DNA from: Bromus sterilis
Lineage: Eukaryota; Streptophyta; Magnoliopsida; Poales; Poaceae
Assembly (NCBI GenBank): GCA_950022295.1
Contig: OX465598.1
Location: forward strand, 63,844,001 to 63,908,000
Length of the DNA: 64,000 nt
Reading direction: 5' to 3'
Shown: positions 32,999 through 43,869 of the stretch, piece by piece
Position numbering within the stretch: position 1 is the first letter of the stretch
Layout of the letters: each line of letters starts with the position of its first letter
Program-made: the position numbers and the translations under genes
Notes under the pieces: generated by a model
What the model saw: only the letters and a program-made list of their open reading frames with translations
Told to the model about the DNA's origin: nothing
The model's database searches: none

Positions 32999-34200
32999 GA
33001 ATCGAGGGCAACCTCTAGCTCATCTCCACAGGCTCCAACGTGTTTTTCCGATGAACTGGAGAGGTAGAGAGGGAGTGGCTAGCAAGGGGTATGTGGTCGT
33101 GTGCCAGGGGGTTGTGGTGAAGTGATATGGCAAGGTTTGAGAGTCCAGGGCTGCCTCGGGGCTCATATGCCCAAGAGTGGCATGCCCACGGTGCACCAAA
33201 CCTAGCGTGAGGTTTTCCTTGGCTGACTACCTCCCATTGGTGGCTAGGGGCTGTTGTGGGACATAATGGTTGTAAGAGGTGGTGGTGTGGTCGGTTTGGG
33301 GGCTGGTGTGTGTGCACATTGCATATATGGGTAAAAATGGCCACATACACCATTGCTAGGGTTTTGGGAGCTAGGTGTACCCATGGGGCTGATGAGTGGG
33401 TCTAGTGGGTGGTGTGGGTGTGGTGTACTCCCCCTCTGATTGGTTGGCAAGGGTGGTGGGGGCTAGGGCTCCCACAAGATCTTCCATGGTCTTTACCTTT
33501 TGTTTTTACCTCATGTCCCCTTCCATTTACTAGCACATGGGTCCCACTTGGTCTAGTAGGTGAGAGGTGGTGAAAATATCCAGAATTTGTGCAATGTGGT
33601 TGTGGCTTGGTCTCCATTTAGAATTATGGTCATATGGTGGTTAATGACCACATATTTATCATGTCCAAGATATGCCATCACATGGTGGTCTCACTAATCA
33701 AATGTCATTTACAATATAGCTTAATTATATGCAACAATGCATAAGTGATACAAGCAATGATAATTATCCAACAAATAAGCAATAACCATCATGGTTTTGG
33801 TTGCACTAGGATGGCAAGAATAGATCATTTCAAACAAACAAGCAATCATGAGCTAAATAATGGAATTGTTAATAATGGCCATTTAGTAGCATTTTATGAA
33901 TGTTATAGTTTCGGCCAAGATCCAATTATGGGGTTTATTGTCACATATTGATCTTTTAGTACTTCCTAAGTTGATTCTACACTTGATCACTTGAGTTTAA
34001 ATTAATATACTCAACATACCCGAGAGGGTTTTAGTTGGGGACTTAGTTCTAGTGTTGATGTTGTTTTAGTGATGAGATTAATGCGCATCCTAGGGTTTTA
34101 GGCAATGGTGACAATTGCAACTTAGAGAAATATGCTAAACTTAAATGTTCAAATTCCCCCCTAAATTTACTCGCTTGGTTCCAAAAGTTGCAATGTCACA
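32999..34200 (-). repeat. Tekay 5' LTR, outer segment
   Basis: It resumes after the Copia target duplication and ends in CAATGTCACA at 34200. Its last 540 bp match the 3' LTR remnant at 8036-8572, which fixes the element's outer boundary and its minus orientation. 33000-33660 is GT-rich without genes. Confidence 0.85.
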
Positions 34201-34569
34201 CAACCGCTACAACAGAACTCGCCAGGTTAGCGACGGAGATAAACCATGACGACCCAAGCATCTTGAGAGACCAATGCATGAGCATTATTCCGCACCTACA
34301 TTTGAAGCAGCGAAGGACACAAAAAACATCGATCTTGTGGAAGGAGACCACTCGAAGCATGTCCGATGGTTTCCATGCGAATATTTCACGATTCTCCCTG
34401 GGAAACTTGACGAGTGCCGCCTCCTGTTCCTCGCCTAAGTTTGTTCATTCGAAACTCATTTTCCCGATCGCTCAGGCGGCGATTTTAAACCAGTAAGTCT
34501 AAAATCTATCTTATCTCTGAGTCTTAGTTGCTTTCATGCTCACTACTGAGCTCACATATATTTTACTTT

Positions 34570-35190
34570 TTCCATCTTAGGTCATAACGCACTTCAGTGT
34601 CCACTTTTTCAGGCAACACTGGGCTCATATATACAATATTCTTGCCTTCTCAGGTTATTTCGCGCTTCAGTATCCACATGTCCGGGTATACCGGGCTTTG
34701 CACTTCAGTATCCACTTATTTGGGCATACCGGGCTCACATACACGATATTCTTGCCTTCTTAGGCTATTTTGCACTTTAGTATCCACATGTTTGGGCATA
34801 CCGGGCTTTGCACTTCACTATCCACTTATTTGGGCATACCAGGCTCATATACACGATATTCTTGCCTTCTCAGGCTATTTTGCACTTCAATATCCACATG
34901 TTCGGGCATACCGGGCTTTGCACTTCAGTATCCACTTATTTGGGCATACCAGGCTCATATACACGATATTCTTGCCTTCTCAGGATTTTTTTGCACTTCA
35001 GTATCCACATGTTCGGGCATACCGGGCTTTGCACTTCAGTATCCACTTATCTGGGCATACCGGGCTCATGGATTTTTTCATCTTCGCCTTCTTAGGCTAC
35101 GCTGCACTTCGGTATCCCGCTCAATCGGGCATACCGGGCCCACTTACATATTTATCTTTGCCTACTTTGGCCATAGAGCCCTTTTTGGCT
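34570..35190. repeat. Minisatellite, 110-bp period, about 5.5 units
   Basis: CTTGCCTTCT recurs at 34641, 34751, 34861 and 34971, exactly 110 bp apart, with degenerate units at both ends. Each unit contains two half-repeats around CAGTATCCAC and GGGCATACCGGGCT. Because 110 is not a multiple of three, the 206-codon ORF across it (34597-35217) simply reads the unit in three frames in turn and is not a gene. Confidence 0.92.
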
Positions 35191-36600
35191 ATGTCGGGAT
35201 TTCGACAAGAGAATTAGTTAGTTAGATATGTGTTACTCGGTGGGCCGAGATGATAGCCATAATAATTTGGCGATATGAGATGAGATGTCATGATGCCATG
35301 ATGCTTTGATGATGCGAGATGAAATGCCATGTGGCTTTGATGAGAGGTCATGATGTAAGATGCACGCCGATATGGGTGGTTATTCGAGATGTTCTCTTTA
35401 AAGCCTTCCCGTTACGGTGCTCCTTCTTAGGCATAACATCTCAAAAAATTCAACCCATTTGATGCCCGGAATGCCGGGTGCATACATAAATAATTTAAGT
35501 ACTCATTTAAGCATGTACCATAAACTAAGTTTAAACAAGCGAGGCTTAATTGCCGAATCGCTCTTGGGCCACATCCCCAAGCTTGTTTTCTTGTTTCCAT
35601 GGCTTTGTACCTTTGGCTTACTACATTTACCACTGTTGGGCACGAGATACACCAGGTTTCAGAACCAAGTTAACAATACTCTAAACTTAGAGATTTAGCT
35701 TTGAGCCACTCAACTCAACATATAAGGAATTGAAGTACAGGAGTTAGATAAACAATACACATGTCAGCTTGCTTATTTTTCCTTTCCTTAGCTATTTTTC
35801 GTGTGCTTAGTAACCAACCCTTGCTCGTGCCTAATCATGAGACCTTTAGGTGTCTTGGTGACCTATTAGTAGCAACTAGGTCGAAGAACAGGTATCCGGT
35901 ACCGACACAGTAATTCATCAACGCGGGAAAGGTAAGAAAAGCTAGCCGACATGGGAAGGACAAGCATGCTTCAAATTAACTTAGACATGCATCAACTTCG
36001 AGCAATAGAAGCTCACTCGGTTTGGGCCTAGCCCCCGAGTCTCTTTTTCCATTTAGGAAAAGACAAGTTCCACAATTAACCAACCAGCCCCTGGGTCAAA
36101 ATAGCTGATCCCGGGAGAAACAAATTAAGCATGCATGGGGTGACAGCCCCCGAGTCAGATTTAGAACTCACAGGCTATTAAACTCTAGACTATCATGCTA
36201 GCCCCCGGGTCGAAATGCATGATCCCGGGGAAACAATTTAAACAAGCGCTTAAGGACAGTTGGCAGCCCCCGGGTATTTTTCGGGGTTATCCACTTGGCG
36301 CGGTGCAAATCTGCACATAACAACCACTTACATTGCATTTTTGGTGTAGGTCTTAAATCGGAGTACCCATCGGTGAAGTACTTGGTCATCGAAGATGCCG
36401 GGATGAACTGGTTGCTGGACATCGCCGTAAAGGTGATCGATGAAGGGGTACACGTCGAAGCAGAGGGCGCAGCGCGCCATGTACATCTTGGATCGGTGCA
36501 TCGTGCACCGGGGCCGTCCTGACCTGGTCGTTGTCGAGAAGGAGATCGGGGCGACCTACTGGTTTCCAGCCTAGCACTGAATTTTGGCTAAGGAAACTGG
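35191..36600. other. Non-coding gypsy interior with repeated CCCCCGGGTC motifs
   Basis: No gene. A motif of the type AGCCCC(C)(G/T)(G/A)GTC occurs about five times between 36029 and 36275. Its complement GACTCGGGGGCT resembles the purine-rich ends of grass gypsy elements. ATGATG-rich degenerate sequence lies at 35280-35350. Confidence 0.45.
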
Positions 36601-36679
36601 ACATGGGGTGAATGAACCCAGAAATGGCAGTTTTGAACCAGGATTTTGGCTAAGGAAACTGGAAATGGGTGAATGAACC

Positions 36680-37345
36680 CGGACTTGCTAAGAGATCCCG
36701 GATTTTACCAAAGGATCTAGGATTTCCCCAAATGATGTCGGATTTTTACCAAGAGATCTTGGATTTTCCCAAATGATCTCAGATTTTTACCAAGAGATCT
36801 CGGATTTTCCAAAAAGGATCTCGGATTTTCCAAAAGAATCTCGGATTTTTGATGAAAGATGCCAGATTTTCGGCAAAGGATGCCGGATTTTGGCAAATGA
36901 TGTCGGATTATGGTAGAAGTATGCCAGATTTTGGCAAAGGATGGCATGTCTTGGCAAAAGTATGCCGGATTTTGGCAAAGGATGCCGGATTTTAGCAAAT
37001 GATGCCGGATTTTGGAAAAGGATGCCAGATTTTTGGCAAAGGACACCGGATTTTGGCAAAAGGATGCCGGATTTTGGCAAATGATGCCGGATTTTTGGCA
37101 AAGGACACCGGATTTTGGCAAAAGGACACCGGATTTTGGCAAATGATGCTGAATTTTTGGCAAAGGACACCGGATTTTGGCAAAAGGATGCCGGATTTTG
37201 GCAAATGATGCCGGATTTTTGACAGAGTATGCCGGATTTTGGCAAAGGATGCCAGATTTTGGCAAAAGTATGCCGGATTTGGCAGAGTATGCCGGATTTT
37301 GACAGAGTATGCCGGATTTTGGCAGAGTATGTCGGATTTTGACTA
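36680..37345. repeat. Short tandem array, about 20-22 bp period, about 30 units
   Basis: Units are variants of GCCGGATTTTGGCAAAGGAT. The left part is a related variant (TCTCGGATTTTCCAAAAG) and the right part uses GACAGAGTAT spacers. Neighbouring units group into higher-order repeats. Immediately outside are a 64-bp-spaced duplication of TTTTGGCTAAGGAAACTGGA (36583 and 36647) and, on the right, three units around TGACTGTTTxTACCCGG (37340-37420). The 182-codon minus-strand ORF here is an artefact of the periodicity. Confidence 0.92.
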
Positions 37346-37621
37346 TTTATACTCGGAAATGACTGTTTCTACCCGGGTTTGACTGTTTTCATCCGGAATT
37401 GACAGTTTTTATCCGAATCTATGCCAATTTCGGCCAATATTCAGGCCAATCCGGCCGACACGTTATTAATGTCGATCCGCACAACTTTTAGACAGCTAGA
37501 ATCTTATTTTTACACTGACTGAACTCTATACCATGTTGTTCTTCCTATCCTCTATCTCTAGCCTGCAAGTATATGAAGTGAACCCGTCCACATAAAAATT
37601 CCAGCAAGCGCCGCTACTAGC

Positions 37622-37638
37622 CCCACGGTGGGCGCCAA
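37622..37638 (-). promoter_or_regulatory. Primer binding site of the second gypsy element
   Basis: The minus strand reads TTGGCGCCCACCGTGGG directly after the LTR end. TGGCGCCCACCGTGGGG is a familiar PBS start in grass gypsy elements. Confidence 0.8.
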
Positions 37639-37639
37639 C

Positions 37640-39145
37640 TGTCGTGGCGGTGTCAGGACAGATGCTACAGGGTAGCTTAAGTTGGGGGCCGATGGACACT
37701 AGAGGATATCTAGATACGAGAGGTGTAGACAGATCGCTACACACGAAGGGAATCATCCCAAAGGGATGAACAGGAAGAACAAGGATGAACAAGGATGAAC
37801 AGTAAGAACAAGGATGAATACATAGACACAAGGATTTACCCTGCTTCGGTGCCCTCATGGTGAGGTAACACACCTACTGCAGCCCTATCCTATCTTCCTT
37901 TACTTAGCTCATAGCTCATAGATTACAAGTGTTGGGCTCCTTGATCTGTAGAGTGATGAACATACAGAGGAACCCATGGTTCTTCTCTCCATCTGCACCA
38001 CTCATCAACAGGAACAAGGAAATGAGCAGAGGTTCCACCCTTTGGGAATGAGTCTCTCCTCTCTATGGAGGCCCTGGGGTCCCTTATATAGGACTGGGAG
38101 CCCAGGGGTACAATGGTAACATGTATTGACTAGAGCTGAGGTGGCATGGATCCCTCCTGGATCCTGGAAACCCTAGCATGGGTTGCACATCAGCCCAAAT
38201 GTGGCAGTCTGTATCTCTGACTGGTCCAAGGACTAGATGCCAATATTCTGTTACTGGTCCATATTGGACTATTTGGGTGCTAGTCTGAGCATGCGTGCGT
38301 CCCAAGACTAGCACCAGAACAGTATCCAAAAAAGCATGTCGGATTGGTACTGGTCTTGCCTGGTTGATCACGCATATGTCGGATTGGTGTTGAATCATCT
38401 CGGATTGCTAATCAAGGTGGTGGCCGGAAGCAGCGCTTCACCATCAAGTCGATGTCGGGGTGAGCCAGGTACGTGCCGGCCTGGGGCCTGCCCTTGCCGG
38501 TGTACGATGCACCACCTGGGGCACAACCAGGCTGCCTTTGTCGGGAGAAGCAGGGCGCATCCCAGCGCTGTGTCGGCCTGCAGGGAGCGACCAGGCGCCA
38601 AAATGTCCAGCAGGGGATGGCCTTGTCGGCCCAGCGAAGAGAGCTTCCCGGCCAGGAGATGCCAGCCTGGGGGTCGTCGTGGTGGCCCGGCATCAGGCGA
38701 AGCCGGCCTGGCCCGGCAGGCGGGAACGCGTCCCGAAAGCGATGCGACGAGGCAGGCCGGCCCGGCCGGGAAGCGGAGCAGGCCAGCAATACCGGAAGTG
38801 GCGGGAGCTAGAGCGGGCCCGGGAAGGTGAGCTTCGACATTGGCCGGCCCAAGTGGCTTCCGGAGCAGGCCAGCCGGAATGTGGAGCGGGTCCGGAAGGC
38901 TGCTGCCTAGACGGGCCAGCCTGGGAGGGAGCCGGCTGGCCGGAAAGGCCATGGGCCGTGTCGCCCTTGCTCTGGCCTAGCCTCAGCGCTGCCTTTTCCT
39001 TTTCTCTTTATTATTCCTGCATACTTGTTAGATCTCTCCTTATATCTTTGAGTTTGGCATTAAGCTTTGTAGATGAATAACTTAATGACATATAAATAGT
39101 AATATGGTACCAACTTTAGGGGTACCTGGGGTTATATCCCCAACA
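37640..39145 (-). repeat. 5' LTR of the second gypsy element (1506 bp)
   Basis: On the minus strand it begins TGTTGGGGATATAACCCC and ends GCCACGACA. A TATA box (TATATAAG) lies at 38083-38090. The GC-rich stretch 38395-38970 gives several overlapping 100-200 codon frames on both strands rich in Ala, Gly, Pro and Arg, which I regard as shadows. Confidence 0.8.
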
Positions 39146-41141
39146 CATGTGCTGCTCTATGATTCCTCCTGTCATTGTGGGCAACAAAACGAACAAAGAA
39201 ACCCTCTTGAATCTCGAACGGCGGCTGGTGGAGCAGAGCTGCTACAGTGGTTGTACTACGCAGAGTATACAGACCTAAAGCGAAAAGCGCAGGCTGAATA
39301 TGATCCATGGCTCTCTCATGATGTTGCACAATAAAGTCACCCACTAGATTACGCCAAGCTACTTCTTCACCAACAGGAGGCTCAGGTTCAAGGATTGCTG
39401 CAACGATATTACCATGACGAACTGGAGGCGGCTCAGTTGGGGTGTAGAAGGTACGGGGCAGTCTTGTGGGGCCTCCATCGATAATGTGGTGGCCAAGCGG
39501 GACCCACGGCGCAGGATCCGGCTGGAAGTTCGCCATCGATGGCGAGAAGGGCTCCTCCTCCGGCGTCGATTCAGCCGATGAAGGTACTGTAGCTGGGGTT
39601 TGGGTCAAGAGAGGGGAACTCGATGAAGTCGAGATGTCCCGGTTTATGACTGCCGGGTTTAAGGGAGGGTTAGGGAAAACACCTACCCTTTTAGGAATCC
39701 ATCATTTTTTCTTTTTCCTAAGACAATCAACACAATATTTCTGGACATGCCCATATCGAAAGCAAAATCTACAGCGGATTTCATTAGGACATTCTGCAGT
39801 TTTATGTCGGAAACTAAGACAGCGGCGGCAGGAGTAAACTTGGGCTACCATCTCATCTACCATGTCTTCAAAGGCTGAATTTGGATCGGCAGCAGCCTGC
39901 GGTCCATTAACAATAGGATCGCTCTTTTCAGCCACCGGCCCAGAACATTCAGGATATCTCGGCCCAAGAGGCTTGCTCGGTCCAACCCCATTTGAATCCT
40001 CAGTTCCCGCCGCAGAAATAGCTGAGAGGTCAACCGTACCAAACTGAACATCCACTGACGATCGCTAAGAGCTATTAGATTCAGAGATGATAACAACAGC
40101 CTTTCTGACCAGTTGTGGACAGAAATACCCAGCCTCAAGATTATCACGAGCCGTGTCAGGAGAAATCGGACATTCATAGCCATGGCAAGCATCATATTGT
40201 TCAAACAAAGCAAAAGAGGTTTTCTTTGCCGACTTTTGGTTAGAACTAGAACTAGCACGAAGAGCAGATTTTGGAGGTTTACCTTTGAGAGCAGACAAGG
40301 CAGCCTGGGTTCTCTTTTTATCAGGACTAACAATTATCCATTCTTCTCATTTTTCTTTCTGCCATAACTGAAATTCTCTCTTCCAAGCTGGACCTCCATT
40401 GCCCCAAAGATGAAAGTGACATTTAAAAGCTTCGCAAGAAAAAGATCTCAGAGAATAAATTGAAAACCCCACTGCCTTTCAATTAACTGAGAAGCGAAAA
40501 ACCCTGTCACTGATCTGGCATACAGAGAGATGATCGCATAGACCCCCAATGCACGATTCCAATGCCAGGCTAACTGAATCTTCAGAGAGTCTAAACTTAG
40601 ACCGGCTAAAAGAGACCACTAGCAGAAAATGACCATATTTTCCAAGGGGATGAACTGTAGAGCCAAATTTATTTCTCATGTCCCTTTGAAATCTCGATGC
40701 AGACGTGAAATCCAACCCTAAAGTGATCGATGCATGCACTGCCATGGAGGTAGGATCAATAAAAGGGTCCCCATTAGAACATACCTCCTGGGTCGACGTA
40801 GGGATCTTATCTGGCACAACCAGATCAGGGACTGAAGCTGGAGATAAGTCCTCCACCACAGCAGTCTGAATAGGCTGATCATCAACCTCTTCGGGAGCCA
40901 AGATGCACTCTTCAACAAAAGCCTCGTAGAGGGAAAATTCCACTTGAGATCTAGGAACAATGAGATCATCCTCCTTGATGTACTTACCGATGAGCGGAAG
41001 CCTCTTAGCATTGTAGAGAACAATCCAATTCTTATGAGGCCAGAAGTGAATCTGACCATCATATCGTTTCCATCTGCCATGATCTAGATCCTTTGATGAC
41101 GTGTACGAGACACACCCCTTCCAGCCCGGGGAGATCGCCAT
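39146..41141 (-). pseudogene. LINE ORF1 (nucleic-acid-binding protein), single frame with four stops
   Basis: One frame opens at ATG 41141 (MAISPGWKGCVSYTSS) and stays in register to the gypsy LTR at 39146, about 665 codons. It is interrupted by stops at 40479, 40347, 40065 and 39702 only. It contains an N-terminal DGQIHFWPHKNWIVLYNAKRLP block, a middle block HPLGKYGHFLLVVSFSRSKF, HLWGNGGPAWKREFQ, a zinc knuckle region (CRRCLSFRHKTAEC, CRFCFRYGHVQKYC) and an RRM-like end (PPFEIQEGFFVRFVAHND). This arrangement matches ORF1 of grass L1-type LINEs. The C-terminus and ORF2 are cut off by the gypsy insertion. Confidence 0.75.
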
Positions 41142-41300
41142 CAGGGGGATGAAGGAAAAAAGGGGTATAGGAATGTGTAGGATATGATGCCGGAGAGATA
41201 TATCGAAGTGGATGAGGAGGATTACCGGCGACCAGGGAGATCACCGGCAAAAAGGTGGCGGCGACTAAGGTGGGATGGAGGTGGGTGTCGCCATCGGCTG
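41142..41300 (-). other. Probable LINE 5' untranslated region
   Basis: Sequence upstream of the LINE ORF1 start, without homologous coding signal. The exact junction with the Sirevirus remnant is not visible; I place it near 41300. Confidence 0.35.
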
Positions 41301-41340
41301 AAGATTGGTCTATTGGTCCTATTCGATTCGTGGAGGGCCG

Positions 41341-41920
41341 TCATTGAGATGAAGGCTGCTCCCTTTGGGCCATACATCATGAAGTTCATTCAGATTGGAT
41401 GGGAGAAGAAGTTTGGCCCCATGCTCCCCACTGACATGCAGACGACCTATCACTATGGCAAGAAGCTCAAGTTCAAGGACCACAAGCCACCGTTGGTAGT
41501 AGTTGGTGATGAGGAACATGTGGCCGCGGGGGCAATGCCCCCTATGCCCCTCCTTAGGAGCCCAAGTGGTTCAAGAGGGTTCTTAGCAAACTGAAGAAGT
41601 CCTTCCGTCTCAAACTTGATCTCCAGGAATGCCTCTACGAGGCTCATCGCCAAGACAAGTTCTCCCGTCATCGCCAGAAGGCTATCATGAGGAAGCTCGA
41701 GTTTCCAGTGTCTGATGGGTCTGAGAATGCCATCACACCCAAGGAGGAGTGGGTCTCCAAGCATGGAGATTGGGATGCCTAAGAAGAAGAGGTTGAGGAG
41801 GTTGTTTGGCCTCCGGAGGCTCCTCCTCCGGGTTGGGCTGGTGCTGAGTGGGACTAGGCTTTGGGTGGTGTGTTGCCCCTTTTTGGCTTCTCGATGCCAA
41901 AGGGGGAGACATGCTCCATA
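41341..41920 (+). pseudogene. Sirevirus-type coding remnant
   Basis: The frame reading MKAAPFGPYIMKFIQIGWEKKFG and KKLKFKDHKPP (41348-41490) looks like the APxxPYIMxxI region of proteins near Sirevirus termini. It runs to a stop at 41592, with frameshifted continuation through KKKRLRRL. I cannot say whether it belongs to gag or an additional downstream ORF. Confidence 0.4.
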
Positions 41921-42239
41921 GAGTCGCGGGATTTGCATGGGTAGTTCACAAGCTCGATATTTCCGTTGGTTCTTATAGCTTATGAACTCATCTTTATCTT
42001 TGTTTATTTCCGTTGAACTACCATTGTTGAACCTTGTCATTGTCATGCTCAATGTAATCCCGTACCCGTATGCTTTCTATGCATTGAACTTATCTAGTAT
42101 GCTTATGGTATCATGTCTATGAGGTTTCTTAGTGATTATGATGGAGCCTATTTTATCTTGTTCATGCTTATGATATCATGTTGATGATTATGGTTGTTAA
42201 TTTTTACTTATTGCTCCATCCATTATGAGTGTGTAAAAT

Positions 42240-42412
42240 TGAGGGGGATCTTTGTGCCCCTTACATGTGTACCATGCAATCAAAGATCATATCTTTGAGT
42301 TGTGCACATGTTGAGGGGGAGCCCGTCTCCATTTTACACAATCTTGTGCTTTTCATAACACTACTTTGCAAATCCTTATGGTTGTCATCGTTCAACAAAA
42401 GGGGGGGGGGAT
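42240..42412 (+). promoter_or_regulatory. Repeated polypurine tracts before the Sirevirus LTR
   Basis: GAGGGGGAT at 42241, GAGGGGGAG at 42312 and a run AAAAGGGGGGGGGGATTG just before the LTR at 42413. Multiple PPT-like tracts are a recognised Sirevirus trait. The last one is in the right place to prime plus-strand synthesis. Confidence 0.7.
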
Positions 42413-43869
42413 TGAAAGAACATTTCTCTCTCTCTAGATGTTTTGGTGTTGATGACAACCCACTTGTGAGTCTAACCATATTTGTCAAAGTGCACAGATT
42501 ATAATATGAAAAGCATATTGAAGAAGGCGTCGAGATCCTCAGCAAACAGCCACCTGGGTGTGCCTGGCGGTAGTACCGCTGGGCCTGGCGGTACTACCGC
42601 TGGCCAGTTCCAGCGGTGGCACCGATGGCAGCCACCCCGCGCAGCAACGCACAAACCTGAGCAAAATGCACTAGCGGTTGCACCGCCCGCTACACCGGTA
42701 GTACCGCTATGCGAACAACAGGAGTACCGCTCAACATCCGGCGCCCTTGCGGCATGCACTGGAATTGGTTCAGTATAAGGCAAATCCATTGCCGCAAGCG
42801 CGGTGGTAGGTCGACGGAAGCGCAGCGGTAGTGCCCACCGATAGTACCGCCGAACTACCGGTGGACTACCGGCATATTCTGCATCGCGCTCAAACTGTTC
42901 TCAAACAGCTCACCAAATAGACAGAGTCGGGGCAGTTGTTCGGCGGTAGTCCGGCGGAAGTGGAGCAGTAGTGGCCACCGGTACTATCGCCAGCCCCAGC
43001 GGTAGTACCGCTGGGCACTTCCGGTGCAGGATAAGCTGGCCCACCTGGCCAGCAAAGGAGCGCGCGCAACAGGCTGTCGGTACTACCGCCAGGTCCAGCG
43101 GTAGTACCGCTGGGCGTCGGGAGCTGGCCAACGGCCACATTTTGGTTGAGAGTATAAATATGGGGCTTCTTCCCCAAGAAGCCCCAAGCTTGAATCCCTC
43201 TCTCTCCTCCATTAATGCAACTCAAAATTGGTTAGATCTCCACTTCTAGCCCACCAAAGGTCTTGATCTTTGGAGGATTGGAGGAGGAGGCACCGATCTA
43301 CAATCCCACTGAAGGAATTCATCTTCCCTTCCTGATTGCTAGAGGGCCCCTTGCCTAGGGTTTCACTAGGAACCCTAGGTGTTGTTTTAATTTGATAAAC
43401 TTGTATATCTTGTTTGATTTACAGCTTTGTGCTTAGTTGGGAGCCTCCGGTTGATTGTGGACCTTGCCCCAACCTTGTTGTAATCGGCCCGATTCCCGCC
43501 GTTGTGGGAATCCTTGAGTGGAACCGTGGGGAGTGCCTTTGTGGTGCTTCTCACACCGGAGAATAGGGTGAGCCTTTGTGGCGTTGGTTGCTTTTGTGGC
43601 AACCACACCCCTCCAACGAGACGTACTCTCTTTTGAGAAGAACTCGGGAATACATCCTCGTCTCCGCGTGTTCACCCCCGGTTTCCCTAATCCTTTACTT
43701 CCGCATTACGTGTATTGTACTCTCTAGTTGATTGCTTGACATATAGGAAATTCACCCTAGTTGCATAATCTAGAGAATTTACTATTCTTGTCAAGCCAAA
43801 TTTGAAAAACCCTAAAATTGACTACATACCTATTCACCCCCCTCTAGGTATCCCCATATGATCCTTTCA
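42413..43869 (+). repeat. Sirevirus 3' LTR with palindromes
   Basis: It contains the near-palindrome GCGGTAGTACCGC or its complement at 42567-42579, 42588-42600, 42999-43011 and 43098-43110, plus many half-sites between 42690 and 43080. Downstream it has GCTTCTTCCCCAAGAAGC (43159-43176), another inverted repeat. No protein is encoded. Confidence 0.85.

Larger units (their letters stand above)
8036..34200 (-). mobile_element. Tekay-type Ty3/gypsy chromovirus with nested insertions
   Basis: On the minus strand the order is 5' LTR (34200 down to 18441, interrupted twice), PBS for initiator tRNA-Met, an extra ORF, gag-protease, RT (interrupted once), RNase H, integrase remnant with chromodomain, and 3' LTR remnant (8572-8036). 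The chromodomain, tRNA-Met PBS and very long LTR fit the Tekay (Del) lineage. Both LTRs share the terminus reading TGTGACATTGCAACTTTTGG on the minus strand. With nested elements removed the 5' LTR is about 4.6 kb. The 3' LTR keeps only about 540 bp, so the TSD cannot be checked; the bases beyond 34200 are CAACC. Confidence 0.85.
34201..39145 (-). mobile_element. Second minus-strand gypsy element: interior fragment plus 5' LTR
   Basis: A 1506-bp LTR (37640-39145) is preceded on its inner side by a PBS, which fixes the minus orientation. The interior (34201-37621) holds two tandem-repeat fields and no recognisable gag or pol; 34201-34500 and 36290-36600 have short stop-free runs of unknown nature. 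The 3' LTR is not seen, and the Tekay LTR starts at 34200. The outer LTR end abuts a LINE ORF1 in mid-reading, so this element inserted into that LINE. Tandem repeats beside the PBS and a GGCGCC-type PBS suggest the Tat lineage, which is tentative. Confidence 0.6.
41301..43869 (+). mobile_element. 3' end of a Sirevirus (Ty1/copia, Maximus-like)
   Basis: A degraded coding stretch, then a series of purine tracts, then a 1457-bp LTR that starts TGAAAGAACA and ends ATCCTTTCA. LTRs opening TGAAAG, several G-rich tracts before the LTR, and an LTR full of short palindromes are typical of Sireviruses. The 5' part is missing. Bases following the LTR are CCCGT. Confidence 0.8.

Noticed and set aside
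34201..34500. Exon-like stretch ending in a GTAAGT-type donor at about 34494
   Set aside because: It is a 100-codon frame with no recognised protein, inside a gypsy interior. A splice signal alone is too weak.
34597..35217. 206-codon ORF resembling a repeat protein
   Set aside because: It reads a 110-bp tandem repeat through three frames in turn.
36717..37265. 182-codon minus-strand ORF with repeated Pro-Lys-Ser-Gly motifs
   Set aside because: It is only the translation of a 20-22 bp tandem array.
34570..37345. Tandem repeats considered as CRISPR-like arrays
   Set aside because: The units are contiguous and degenerate without unique spacers, and the genome is a plant's.
38395..39080. Overlapping 110-206 codon ORFs on both strands
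   Set aside because: They lie in the GC-rich part of an LTR, are open in many frames at once, and have no conserved motif.
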